A DNA stretch of 64,000 bases from CAWAYH01 sp963786195 (GTDB taxonomy: Bacteria > Acidobacteriota > Vicinamibacteria > Vicinamibacterales > 2-12-FULL-66-21): assembly GCA_963786195.1 (NCBI GenBank), contig CAWAYH010000014.1, positions 124,001 to 188,000 of the forward strand, given 5' to 3'. Positions 36,980 through 46,549 of the stretch are shown here, in pieces (the first letter of the stretch is position 1; each line of letters opens with the position of its first letter). A program made the translations under genes and the position numbers. Below the pieces are notes generated by a model. The model was not told the DNA's origin, made no database searches, and saw only the letters and a list, made by a program, of their open reading frames with translations.

Positions 36980-39394
36980 GGATCCGCCGGAGTCTTCTCG
37001 CCGCAGCGTGTGGTGTCGTGCTCGCCTCCGCCACGCCTGCGCCGCAGACGCCGACGACTGCGGACGGCCCGGCGCCCGCGATGACGCTCTGGTATCGACG
37101 TGCGGCGCCGGAGTGGAACCAGGCCCTTCCGCTCGGGAACGGCCGGATCGGCGCCATGGTTTTCGGGACCGTCGGCCGCGAGCGAATCCAGATCAACGAA
37201 GAGTCGCTCTGGATGGGTGGGCCGCGAGAACGCGACAATCCCGACGCGCGCGCGAACCTGCCGGAGGTCCGGCGGCTGCTCTTTGCGGGCGAGCCGGTCG
37301 AGGCGTACTCGCTCGCCGAACGCAAGCTGATGGGCCGGCCCTCCCGCCTCGAGTCGTATCAGACGCTCGGCGATCTGCGCATCGCGTTCGATCACGAGGG
37401 CAACGTCACCGACTACCGCCGTGAGCTGAATCTCGATACCGGAATCGCACGGATCAGCTATGCGGTCGACGGCGTGCGGTACGTGCGCGAGATCTTCGTC
37501 AGCCATCCCTCGCAGGTCCTCGCCGTTCGGTTGACCGCCGATCCGCCTTCGATGACGCCGGTGTCCGTCTGGATCGATCGGTCGCAGGACGCGGTCACGG
37601 AGATCTCAGGAAACGACCGGTTGAACCTCGCGGGCGCGCTGGCGGGAGGTCAGGGCCTCGCGTTCCGAGCCTCCGTGAAGGTCATACCCGACGGAGGCAG
37701 GCTCGAGACGTATCCCGAGCGCGTCCTGGTGCAGAACGCCAAATCGGTCACGATCCTGGTGGCAGCCGCGACCAGCTTCCGCGGCGTCAAGCCCGATGAA
37801 CGGTGCGAGCGCGAGCTGGCGGCTGCGTCCACCCAGAGCTACGAGCAGCTTCGCGCCCGCCACGTCGCCGACCACCAGAGTCTGTTCCGGCGTGTGTCGC
37901 TGAGGCTGGGCCCGGGTCCGGCTAAAGCCGGACGCTACAGCGACTCGGGTCCGGCTGAAACCGGACACTACGGTGAGCCGACCGACGAACGGCTCGAACG
38001 CGTGCAACGCGGCGAGCGGGACCTGGGACTCGAAGCGCTGTACTTCCAGTACGGCCGCTATCTGCTCGCCGCAAGCAGCCGGCCCGGCAATCTGCCCGCG
38101 AATCTGCAGGGCCTGTGGAACGACAGCATGAGCCCGCCGTGGGACAGCGACTATCACCTCAACATCAACCTGCAGATGAACTACTGGCCGGCCGAGGTCA
38201 CCAACCTCGCGGAAACGCATCTGCCGCTGTTCGACTTCCTCGAGTCGTTGCGCGAGCCTGGCCGGAAGACGGCGCGCATTCACTACGGCGCGCGGGGATT
38301 CGTCGCGCACCACATCACCGACACCTGGGGCTTCACGAGCCCGGGCGATCTTCCACGATCCGGGCTGTGGCCGACCGGAGCGGCGTGGCTCGTGCAGCAT
38401 CTGTGGGAGCACTACCTGTTTCAGCCGGATCGCCGAGTTTCTCGAACGAGCCTACCCGACGATGAAGGAGGCGGCCGAGTTCTTCCTGGACTATCTCGTC
38501 GAGGATCCGAAGGGTCGCCTCGTGAGCGGGCCGTCGGTCTCGCCGGAGAACCGTTACCGGCTCCCGAATGGTCGCGTCGGCATCCTGACGATGGGGCCGT
38601 CGATGGATCATCAGATCATCAGCGGCCTGTTCAGCGAATGCATCCGCGCGAGCGAGATCCTGGGTGTCGACGAACCCTTCAGGCAACAGCTTGTTGCCGC
38701 CCGTCGTCGTCTCCCTCCGCCTGCCATCGGCCGGTTCGGGCAGATCCAGGAATGGGCCGAGGACTATGACGAACCGGAGCCCGGACATCGGCACATTTCG
38801 CAGCTCTTTGCGCTGCATCCCGGCGATCAGATCACGATGCGCGGGACCCCGGAGCTGGCGCGCGCGGCGCGCGCGACCATCGAGCGGCGGCTGCAACACG
38901 GTGGCGGACACACCGGCTGGAGCCGCGCCTGGATCATCAATTTCTGGGCGAGGCTCGAGGACGGTGAGCATGCCTACGAGAATCTTCAGGCGCTGCTCGC
39001 GAAGTCGACGCTCCCCAACCTGTGGGACCTGCATCCGCCGTTTCAGATCGACGGAAACTTCGGCGGAGCTGCCGGCATCGCCGAAATGCTGCTGCAGAGC
39101 CATGCTGGTGAGCTCCATCTGCTGCCCGCGTTGCCCAAGGCGTGGGCTGATGGCGAATTCACGGGCCTGCGGGCGCGCGGCGGCATCGAACTGGACCTGA
39201 TGTGGAGCGGCAGCCGTGCGAGCCGTCTGATTCTGCGGCCGACCATCGATGGAACGCAGCGGATTCGCGCGCCCTCGGGTCAGCGTATAGCGCGCATCGA
39301 GACCGGAGGCGCGGCGGTGACGTTTCGAATGCAGGATGATGTGGCAGTCGCCACGCTCTCGGTTGGGAAGGTCTACAACGTCAGCTTTCGATAG
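36976..39394 (+). CDS. GH95 alpha-L-fucosidase, secreted (frameshifted; carries in-frame REP insertion)
   Basis: About 805 residues with a Sec signal (SLLAAACGVVLASATPAPQ). GH95 motifs: LPLGNGRIGAMVFG, INEESLWMGGP, GNLPANLQGLWNDSMSPPWD, LNINLQMNYWPAEVTNL, HHITDTWGFTSPGD, the probable acid Glu in SGPSVSPENRY, GHRHISQLFALHPG, GGGHTGWSRAWIINFWARL and IDGNFGGAAGIAEMLLQS. It would remove alpha-1,2-linked fucose or related residues. An extra base near 38437 splits it (FQPDR, then EFLERAYPTMKEA). Residues about 313-335 (GPAKAGRYSDS, GPAETGHYGEP) are two 33-nt copies of the GTCCGG palindrome repeat in frame, inserted in a loop before PTDERLERVQ. It is translationally coupled to the fuconate dehydratase. 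Confidence 0.88.
37914..37979. repeat. Two in-frame 33-nt REP-like units inside the GH95 gene
   Basis: Units 37914-37946 and 37947-37979 each contain the palindrome GTCCGGCTnAAnCCGGAC (at 37916-37933 and 37949-37966) followed by GGACnCTAC. The unit length is 33 nt (11 codons), so the reading frame is kept. The antisense translation gives the SGFSRT peptide typical of this repeat. A third copy of the palindrome lies at 1459-1476. Confidence 0.8.
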
Positions 39395-39403
39395 AGGTGT
39401 GAC

Positions 39404-39842
39404 ATGGTGCAGCGTCGTGCGGTCGTTCTCCTGGCCTTTGTTCTCGCGGCTGCGTGGATACAGGCCTCGGCCCTTCAACAGACCAAGCCCGGTGGGTACG
39501 TGCTCGAACGGGATTCGGAGGTTGCCAAGGCCGAGCCCGGCACGCACGGCGGCGGCGGCGACACGATCGGGTATTCGTTCTTCTCCAAGACGCCGGGGTT
39601 GAAGCTCGTCTTCCGCAAGCGCGCGCTCAAGCCGGGTTCGGGGATCGGCTACCACGAGCAGAAGGAAGACGAGATCTACTACGTGCTCAGCGGCCGCGGC
39701 GTGATGACGATCGACGGCAAGAGCTTCGACGTCACGCCTGGCACCGCCGTGCTGACACGCCCCGGAAGCTCGCATGGCCTCAAACAGAACGGGGCCGGAC
39801 GACCTCGTGATCATGATCAACTACGAGCAGGTCGCAAAGTAA
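39404..39842 (+). CDS. Secreted single-domain cupin (frameshifted at 3' end)
   Basis: About 145 residues. A signal peptide (VVLLAFVLAAAWIQASA) is followed by a RmlC-like cupin: KRALKPGSGIGYHEQKEDEI with YYVLSGRGVMTIDGK (metal-binding His, Glu), then VTPGTAVLTRPGSSHGLKQN (second His). One extra G in a GGGG run near 39794 shifts the last residues; the corrected end is PDDLVIMINYEQVAK with TAA at 39840-39842. It lies 9 nt after the GH95 stop in the same operon. Exported cupins of this type may bind or isomerise sugars. No reaction can be assigned. Confidence 0.78.
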
Positions 39843-39869
39843 CCAGGCCCGCAAATCGAGCATCCGACC

Positions 39870-41768
39870 ATGCCGAGAGTGCTGTGCGTGCTCACCGTTC
39901 TCGCGCTGGCGGGCGGACTGCCGCTCGCGCCGCCCCAGACGTCGTCGCACGCGGTAACCAGCCCGGACAACCGTGTCACCTTCGTTGTCGAGACGAAGGC
40001 CGCCGGCCGATTGACATGGTCCTCCGCGATCAACGGAGCGCCGGTCATCGAGTCGTCCGCGCTCGGCATCGTGCTGGACGGCACGGACCTCGGAGACGGC
40101 GCAGACATTCAGAAGGCCGAACGGTACCGCGTCGACGAAACGTATCCGTGGCGCGGTGTCCACAGCACGGCGGTGAACCGCGCAAATGGGTCACGATTCA
40201 CCGTCAGACACCTGGCCACGAACACGACCTATGTCGTGGACGCGCGGGCGGCAGACGATGGGGTCGCGTTCAGGATCAGCGTCGCCGGCGCGGGACGCCA
40301 CGTCCCTGAGGCGGCTTCGGGATTCCACCTCCCTGCCGGGAGCGTCGTGTGGTCGCACGGACTGCGGGACCACTACGAAGCGGTCTACGAACGACGCACG
40401 GTGGAGGCGATCGCGGACGGTGACTGGGCTGCACCGCCAGTCACGTTCAAACTGCCTCGCGACGCCGGCTACGCGTCGATCACCGAAGCCGACCTCCGCA
40501 ACTACCCTGGCATGGCGCTCCAGGCCGACGGTCGCGGCGGGTTTCGCGAACGCCTCGCGCACTCGCATCCTCCGGGCTACCCGTATCTGCTCCGGTTCAA
40601 GGAAGACAACGCCCAACGTCTCTCCGTTCCGGCCGCGTTCGACGGAGAGATCACGACACCATGGCGCGTCGTCATCATGGGCCGCGACCTCAATACGCTC
40701 GTCAACAGCGACCTCGTGTCCAACCTGTGCCCGCCGCCTGACGCCCGGCTGTTCCCGGATGGCATCCGGACGTCGTGGGTGAAACCGGGCCGCGCCGTGT
40801 GGCGGTATCTCGACGGAGGTGAGAACACGCCGGATGGCATCAAGGAGTTCTCGCGGCTCGCGGGGGAGCTCGGATTCGAGTATCAGGTCGTCGAAGGTCA
40901 GTGGGCCCGATGGAGCGAGGCCGAACTGCGGGACGTCGTGGAGTTTTCGAAGGCACGCGGGGTCGGGCTGCTCGTCTGGCGTCATCGCAATACGCTGGAG
41001 GATCCCGCGGCACGCAGGACGCTGTTTGCCTCGCTGCAGAAGGCCGGCGTGGTTGGCGTGAAAGTCGACTTCCTCGATCACGAAGCCAAAGAAGTCATCG
41101 ACCTCTATCGCGCGATCCTTCGGGACGCGGCTGAGTTCCATCTGCTCGTCAACTTCCACGGCGCCAACAAGCCCACCGGCGAGCCGCGCACGTGGCCCAA
41201 CGAGATGACGCGCGAAGGGATTTACGGCCTCGAGCACCGTCGCAACGAAGCGTGGTGGGCCACGTTCAATGCGACGTTTCCGTTCGTGCGGATGCTCGCG
41301 GGGCATGCCGACTACACGCCGGTGGTGTTCGGTGAACGCCGCCGGGAAACGAGTTGGGCGCATCAGATCGCGAGCGCGGTAATTCTCACCTCACCGCTCC
41401 TCGTTTACGGTGGACATCCGGCGTCTCTGCTGGCCAACCCGGCCTCCGATATCATCAAGAGCGTCCCGAGCGTCTGGGACGAAACCCTCGTGCTGCCGCA
41501 ATCGCAGATCGGCGAGCTGGCGATCTTCGCGCGTCGAAGCGGCGACCGCTGGTTCGTGGCGGCGATGAACGGCCCGGGCGCGAAGACGGTGAACCTCGAC
41601 CTCTCGTTTCTCGGCTCCGCGAAATACCGCGCGACAATCGCACGCGACAAGCTGCCGGATCCCGGGGATATCGAGATCGAGACGCGTGACGTTCGGCGCG
41701 GCGGTCCGTTGGAGATTGCGATGCGGTCAGCCGGCGGTTTCGTCGTGCGCCTGAGCCCTGAGCCGTGA
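39870..41768 (+). CDS. GH97 glycoside hydrolase (retaining alpha-galactosidase type), secreted
   Basis: An intact 632-residue protein with a signal peptide (LTVLALAGGLPLAPPQ). Domains are an N-terminal beta-supersandwich (SPDNRVTFVVETKAAGRLTW), a TIM barrel (GFEYQVVEGQWARWSEAEL, VGLLVWRHRNTLEDPAARR, VVGVKVDFLDHEAKEVIDLY) and a C-terminal beta domain. The Asp in VKVDFLD sits where the retaining GH97 galactosidases have their nucleophile, and PNEMTREGIYGLEH supplies the acid/base region. This favours retaining alpha-galactosidase over the inverting glucosidase type. It follows the cupin in the fucosidase operon and overlaps the next gene by 4 nt (GTGA). Confidence 0.87.
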   Translation: MPRVLCVLTVLALAGGLPLAPPQTSSHAVTSPDNRVTFVVETKAAGRLTWSSAINGAPVIESSALGIVLDGTDLGDGADIQKAERYRVDETYPWRGVHSTAVNRANGSRFTVRHLATNTTYVVDARAADDGVAFRISVAGAGRHVPEAASGFHLPAGSVVWSHGLRDHYEAVYERRTVEAIADGDWAAPPVTFKLPRDAGYASITEADLRNYPGMALQADGRGGFRERLAHSHPPGYPYLLRFKEDNAQRLSVPAAFDGEITTPWRVVIMGRDLNTLVNSDLVSNLCPPPDARLFPDGIRTSWVKPGRAVWRYLDGGENTPDGIKEFSRLAGELGFEYQVVEGQWARWSEAELRDVVEFSKARGVGLLVWRHRNTLEDPAARRTLFASLQKAGVVGVKVDFLDHEAKEVIDLYRAILRDAAEFHLLVNFHGANKPTGEPRTWPNEMTREGIYGLEHRRNEAWWATFNATFPFVRMLAGHADYTPVVFGERRRETSWAHQIASAVILTSPLLVYGGHPASLLANPASDIIKSVPSVWDETLVLPQSQIGELAIFARRSGDRWFVAAMNGPGAKTVNLDLSFLGSAKYRATIARDKLPDPGDIEIETRDVRRGGPLEIAMRSAGGFVVRLSPEP

Positions 41769-42955
41769 ACCCCATGTTGACCCGACGAGACTTTCTCCTC
41801 GCGGCGGCCGCGATGCCTGGCCTTCAGCTCGTCGATCCCCCCAAGGGTGTGCGCCGCAGCCTCTCACTCGACCCCGTCGACATCGAGCGACCGCGTGCGC
41901 TCAAGGCTGCTGCCCGGTATCTCGCCGAGCAGCCCATCACGATTACCGCCTCGCGCAGCCCCCGCAGCGCGGGCGGACGACATGACTATTTTTCCGAGGG
42001 CGACTACTGGTGGCCCGACCCGGCCAATCCCACCGGCCCGTACATTCAGAAGGACGGCCAGAGCAATCCGGACAACTTCGTCGCGCATCGACTCGCGCTC
42101 ATCCGTCTCAGCCTTCACGTTCCGGCACTTGCTGTCGCGACGCAGCTGACCGGCGACCGCCGATACGCCGCGCACGCCGCGCGCCACCTGCGGGCGTGGT
42201 TCCTGAACGCCAGCACGCGCATGAACCCGAGTCTTCTGTACGCGCAGGCAATCAAGGGGATCAGCACTGGCCGCGGGATCGGGATCATCGACACGATTCA
42301 CCTCGTAGAAGTCGTGCGCGCGATTCCCGCGATCGACAAGGCCGGGGTGCTTACCGCTTCCGAGCGGAACGGCATACGCGGCTGGTTCGATCAGTACCTC
42401 ACGTGGATGACGACCCATGCGTACGGTCAGGCAGAGCGTGACGCGAAGAACAATCACGGCACGTGCTGGGTCATGCAGGTCGCGGAGTTCGCGCGATACG
42501 TGGGCCGCGCGGACCTGACGACTTTCTGCCGCGATCGTTTCAAGACCGTCATCGTCCCCGGTCAGCTCGCGGAGAACGGCAGCATGCCGGAGGAGCTTCG
42601 GCGCACGAAACCGTACGGATACTCACTGTTCAATCTCGATGCGATGGCGACCGTCTGCCAGATCCTGTCAACGGATGAAGAGGACCTGTTCAAGTGGGAG
42701 CTGCCGGACGGGCGTGGAATGCGGAAGGCGCTCTCGTTTCTCGTGCCTTACATCGCCAACAAGCAGTTCTGGCCGTTCAAGCCCGACGTCATGTACTTCG
42801 ATCAGTGGCCCGTGCGCCACTGCCTGCTGCTCTTCGGGGGCCTCGCGCTCAATCGGCCGGACTACATCGAACTGTGGCGGAAGCTCGATCCCGATCCGAC
42901 CGTGGACGAGGTGATCCGCAACTATTTCATCCGGCAGCCGCTGTTGTGGATTTAG
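41765..42955 (+). CDS. Alginate-lyase-family (PL5-like) enzyme, Tat-exported
   Basis: A 396-residue intact paralogue of the 18.9 kb enzyme. A twin-arginine signal (LTRRDFLLAAAAMPGLQ) is followed by GGRHDYFSEGDYWWPDPANP, GRGIGIIDTIHLVEVVRAIP, KNNHGTCWVMQVAEFARYVG (catalytic Asn-Asn-His region) and RTKPYGYSLFNLDAMATVCQ. The GTG at 41765 overlaps the GH97 stop; an ATG at 41774 is the alternative. The Tat route suggests it folds before export. As last gene of the operon it adds an eliminase-type activity to a fucose/galactose-directed set, hinting that the target polymer also carries uronic acids. Confidence 0.8.
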   Translation: MNPMLTRRDFLLAAAAMPGLQLVDPPKGVRRSLSLDPVDIERPRALKAAARYLAEQPITITASRSPRSAGGRHDYFSEGDYWWPDPANPTGPYIQKDGQSNPDNFVAHRLALIRLSLHVPALAVATQLTGDRRYAAHAARHLRAWFLNASTRMNPSLLYAQAIKGISTGRGIGIIDTIHLVEVVRAIPAIDKAGVLTASERNGIRGWFDQYLTWMTTHAYGQAERDAKNNHGTCWVMQVAEFARYVGRADLTTFCRDRFKTVIVPGQLAENGSMPEELRRTKPYGYSLFNLDAMATVCQILSTDEEDLFKWELPDGRGMRKALSFLVPYIANKQFWPFKPDVMYFDQWPVRHCLLLFGGLALNRPDYIELWRKLDPDPTVDEVIRNYFIRQPLLWI

Positions 42956-44131
42956 TCACCGCCACTTCGGCGGCTTGACGCTGCGCTTCCCTCCAAACCT
43001 CGCCAGCGAGAAGAGCGGATCGGGGCTCTCCGAGCCGAGGACGAGCGAGGCGACCAGCTCCCCCATCACCGGTCCCATCTTGAAGCCGTGCCCGGATCCG
43101 CCACCGACGATCCAGACGTTCGACGCCCCCGGATGGCGATCGATGATGTAGTGCGAATCGGGCGACGCTTCGTACTGACAGACCTCCGAGCCGAGCAGCG
43201 GCGCCTTCGCGAGGCCCGGAAAGCGGCGCGCGAGAAACTTGCGCATGCGCGCAGCCGACCGGGCGCTGACGTCCCGCTGGCCCGTGGTGGGATCGAAACG
43301 CGGACCTGAGGTGTCGTCGGCAATCTTGAACCCGCGATGCGCGTTGCCGGGAATCCCGTACATGACCGGGTCGCGTACTTCCACCCAGACCGGAAGCTGC
43401 TCCGCGTCGTAGCGGGGGTCTCCGGGCGGCGTCCCGAAGTAGAAGACTTCCTGGCGCGTCGACGTCACGTTGGCGCCAACGACGTCCGGGAACAGCGTCC
43501 CGAGCCAGGGTCCGCACGCGAACACGAACGCATCACCCGAGAGCGGCACGCCACTGGCCGTCGGCAGCGATTGCAGGTGTCCGCGCGCGAAACGTACTGG
43601 CGACGCAACGGCGTCCCGGCGGTAGGTCCCGCCTTCCGCCACGACGCGCACGACGACGTGTTCGCACGCGCGACGCGCGAGCAGGTAACCGGCGTCGGCC
43701 TCGAAGAAGATCGCGCCGAGGCCGGTGACGTCGATCTGGGGCCACCGCCGACGGGCCTCGGCTCGCGGGACTTCGTCCATCGATCGCCCTTCAGCGACGA
43801 TCGCGGCGGCCGACGCGCGCCCGAAGCTGTCATCCCTGCCGAACATCCAGAGCGCGCCCGTCTGATGGAAGAAGCTCTGGCCGAAGCGCGTATCGTGCGC
43901 GCGCCACAGGTCGAGGGCGCGATAGGCCATCTTCGTGTAGACCGCGCGCGTGCCGTATCCGGCGCGGACCACGCGGGTCTCCCCGCCCGAGCTCGCGCGG
44001 ATGTTGCCCGGCCCCCAGGCATCGATCAGGCTGACGCGCGCGCCGCGCCGGACGAGCTCGAGCGCCGTCCAGCCGCCAAACGCGCCGGCGCCCACGACGA
44101 CGACGCGAGGTGACCGGCTCGAGCGTGTCAT
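42956..44131 (-). CDS. FAD-dependent oxidoreductase (DAO/MSOX-like)
   Basis: An intact 391-residue protein. It shows the ADP-binding motif VVVVGAGAFGGWTALEL, RRGARVSLIDAWGPG, SSGGETRVVRAGYG (flavin-binding region of monomeric sarcosine oxidases), FACGPWLGTLFP, and the C-terminal VWIVGGGSGHGFKMGPVMGE with the conserved GHGFK, whose Lys is near the flavin. CQYEASPDSHYIIDRHPGAS fits the SolA/MSOX group. The likely reaction is oxidation of an N-methyl or secondary amine, possibly a sugar amine. It abuts the lyase gene end to end (42955/42956) and is transcribed convergently. Confidence 0.85.
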   Translation of the reverse strand: MTRSSRSPRVVVVGAGAFGGWTALELVRRGARVSLIDAWGPGNIRASSGGETRVVRAGYGTRAVYTKMAYRALDLWRAHDTRFGQSFFHQTGALWMFGRDDSFGRASAAAIVAEGRSMDEVPRAEARRRWPQIDVTGLGAIFFEADAGYLLARRACEHVVVRVVAEGGTYRRDAVASPVRFARGHLQSLPTASGVPLSGDAFVFACGPWLGTLFPDVVGANVTSTRQEVFYFGTPPGDPRYDAEQLPVWVEVRDPVMYGIPGNAHRGFKIADDTSGPRFDPTTGQRDVSARSAARMRKFLARRFPGLAKAPLLGSEVCQYEASPDSHYIIDRHPGASNVWIVGGGSGHGFKMGPVMGELVASLVLGSESPDPLFSLARFGGKRSVKPPKWR

Positions 44132-44162
44132 CTATCGGTCGTCAGTATAAAGCGATCTGAGA

Positions 44163-44230
44163 AACGCTTCTGTGTTCTCTTGTGTGCGGAACTAGAAACG
44201 CTTCGTGTTCTCGGGTCCGCGGAACTAGCC
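44163..44230. repeat. About 33-bp imperfect direct repeat upstream of FAD oxidoreductase gene
   Basis: Two units, AACGCTTCTGTGTTCTCTTG... and AACGCTTCGTGTTCTCGGG..., each end in CGGAACTAG. They fill most of the gap between the oxidoreductase gene start and the small basic-protein gene. The second unit contains TCCGCGGAAC, linking it to the TCCGCGGA repeat family. Confidence 0.5.
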
Positions 44231-44325
44231 GCATGCGGCGATTTTTCCGAGCTGATCGCGCTGAGCCGGTTGGACGGTCATCCGTGTAGACTCAGCGACG
44301 CCGGGTGGGAGATCAGGAGACAGCC

Positions 44326-44478
44326 GTGGCAAAACGCACGACGCATCGGAGCACTGCGGGCAAGAAGCTGTACGCCGTCCGCGACAGCAGGGGTCGTTTC
44401 AAGGACATCCAGACCTACGAGCGCGCGCACCGCCAGGACCTCAGACGGCGCAGCACGAGCGAACGGCGCGCCAAGTAA
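44326..44478 (+). CDS. Small basic protein of 50 residues
   Basis: A GTG start at 44326 is preceded by CAGGAGACAGCC, a good ribosome binding site. The product reads MAKRTTHRSTAGKKLYAVRD, then a RGRFKDIQTYERAHRQD segment and a basic tail (RRRSTSERRAK), ending with TAA at 44476-44478. Sixteen of 50 residues are Lys or Arg. The N-terminal pattern resembles small conserved basic proteins that I recall from related genomes, but I cannot name a family. Nucleic-acid binding is plausible from charge only. It is shorter than most gene-finder limits and easily missed. Confidence 0.65.
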   Translation: MAKRTTHRSTAGKKLYAVRDSRGRFKDIQTYERAHRQDLRRRSTSERRAK

Positions 44479-44479
44479 G

Positions 44480-44513
44480 ATCCGCGTTGTCCGTGTGGTC
44501 CGTGGTCGTCAGC
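44480..44513. repeat. TCCGCG-TTGTCCGTGTGGTCCGTGG repeat, copy 2
   Basis: GATCCGCGTTGTCCGTGTGG in the small convergent gap is an inverted-orientation relative of the ACACGGACAACACGGA string found at 10846, 46489 and 49905. Confidence 0.5.
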
Positions 44514-46474
44514 GTCCGATGAACCGCATCGACAGCACGGTGATGTCGTCGGCCTGCGGCGCGCCTTCCGCGAATTGCTGAACGACGTTGAAGACGGTCT
44601 CCGTGAGTGCCTGCGCGTCGTTGGGCGCCGATTGGTTGACGGCGTCCACGAGCCGCTCGGCGCCGAAGAGCACGCCTCGCGATGTCCGCGGCATCCGTCA
44701 CGCCGTCGGTGAAGGCCAGCAAAGACTCGCCTCGCTTGAGCCGCGTGCGGTTGAGCGGAAACTTCGCGTGATCGAGCAGGCCGAGGATGGGGCCGCCATC
44801 GACCTCGAGCGGCGTGGGCGGACCGTTGGGACCGACGCGCAGCGGAGGCTCGTGGCCGGCCGACGCGAACAGCAGCTCGCCGCTCCCCGGGTCCAGCACG
44901 CCGCAGACGCCCGTGACGAACATCCCCTGCTCGTTTTCGGCGCACAGGCGGTGATTGAGCTCCTCCAGCAGCGAACCGGGATCGGTGGCGTGCGGCGCCA
45001 GCGCGTCGAAGAGCGTTTTCGTGCGCGCCATGAAGAGCGCGGCCCCCATGCCCTTGCCCGAGACGTCACCCAGCATGAAGTACGCGCGGCCGCCCTCGAC
45101 GAAGTGTACGTAGAGATCGCCGCCGACCGCGCGGGCGGGTTCGAGGTGCGCCGCGACCTCATATCCCTCGGCCGGGCCGCCGGCGTGGCCGCTCGGCAGC
45201 ATCCCCATCTGAATCTTCCGGGCGAGTTTCAGCTCGCTCTCGAGCCGCTCCTTGGCGGCCGTGGTGGCCTTCAGGTCGGCGATGTGTTCTTTCAACGAGT
45301 CGCGCATGTGGTGAAACGCGTTCGTCAACTGGCCCATCTCGTCGCGGCTGCGCGGTCTCGGGAGCTCCAGATCCAGATCGCCGGTCGCCAGGTGCCGCGC
45401 GCGTTCGGCCAGCACGTGCAGCGGCGCGGTCAGGCGGCGCGAGAGGACGACAACGACCCCGGCCAGCAGCGCGAGTCCGCCCAGCGCGAGCCCGGCCTGA
45501 ATCCACTGCATCCGGCGGGCGGCCGCCATGAGCTCGTCCTCCGGATATAACGCCGCCAGCGACCACCCCGTCCCCTCGCCAACCGTCCGGAACACGACGC
45601 GGTAGCGGCGGCCGTCGACATCGAGCGGCTCGAAACCTTCGGAGCCTGAGCCGGCGCGCTGCATCAGCGGCTCGAGCCGTCGACGCCCCTCCGCGTTGGT
45701 CTCGTCTGCGGCGAGCGCGAGCAGCGACGCATCCGGGTGGGCGATGACGCGGCCGTCTCGCGAGAGCATGACGCCGTACCCCGTGGCGCCGATTTTGACC
45801 TCGCCGATGAATTGCCGCAGCCAGTCCAGCTGAAGATCGGCCGTCACGACGCCGAGCACCGTGTGATCGTTCGGCGCCTTCGAGTCGTACCGCATCACCG
45901 GCACCGCGTAGGTGACCATCACCGTGCCGCCGCCACCCTCGTCCAGATACGGCTCCGACCAGCGGGCGGCTCTGGCCTGCACCGCCCCGCGGTACCAGTC
46001 CCGCTCCCAGTACTTGTAGGTCGGCAGCGCCAGATCCGCCGTGAGGTACTCGCGGCGGTCTTTCACGTTGCGATAGACGTACGGCCCGACGCGCTCGCGC
46101 TTCGGATCGAAGGCATAGGGCTCGAACGATGCCGTCGATCCATAGATGTTCGTGTTCCCACCCACGAAGCGGTGCAACAGCGTGTCGAGCGCGGTTGGAT
46201 CCGGGTGCAGCATTTCAATCGACGCCGCCATCAGCTCCGTGCTGCGTTCCACGGAGCCCAGAACGGTGAGAACCCGATACCGTGCCGCGTCCGCGGCGTT
46301 CAGCGCTTCCTGTTCTGCCGCGTGAACGGAAATGCCGCGCGTCAGCCGGCCCGAGATCGCAATCGCGGTGAGAAACACGGCGCCGCTGGCGAGCAGCACC
46401 CAGAAGATGATGCGCGTCGTGAGGCTCTTGAAGCCGCGGGGCTCCGCGAGCAACTGGATATCGGGATCAGCCAT
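44509..46474 (-). CDS. Sensor SpoIIE/PP2C-type serine phosphatase with Cache and HAMP domains (frameshifted)
   Basis: About 655 residues. TM1 (IIFWVLLASGAVFLTAIAIS) is followed by a periplasmic Cache sensor (VGPYVYRNVKDRREYLTADL, YKYWERDWYRGAVQA, VLGVVTADLQLDWL, GYGVMLSRDGRVIAHPD), TM2 (AGLALGGLALLAGVVVVLS), HAMP (LTAPLHVLAERARHLATGDL), a short coiled coil and the phosphatase (ARKIQMGMLPSG, AVGGDLYVHFVEGGRAYFML, GDVSGKGMGAALFMA, LLAFTDGVTDA). The last about 60 residues (GVLFGAERLVDAVNQ to ADDITVLSMRFIGR) lie in another frame after an extra base near 44692. It probably controls an anti-sigma antagonist or similar partner; none is encoded nearby. Confidence 0.85.
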
Positions 46475-46488
46475 GTCGTCCCAGTGTA

Positions 46489-46514
46489 TCCGCGGACAAC
46501 ACTGATGACACGGA
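46489..46514. repeat. TCCGCGGACAACACTGATGACACGGA repeat, copy 3
   Basis: A 26-nt member of the TCCGCGGA/ACACGGA family in the gap between the DUF3500 gene end and the phosphatase gene start. Confidence 0.55.
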
Positions 46515-46549
46515 TACAGGCGGGAGTAGAGCAGCGGCCGCTGAGCTGG

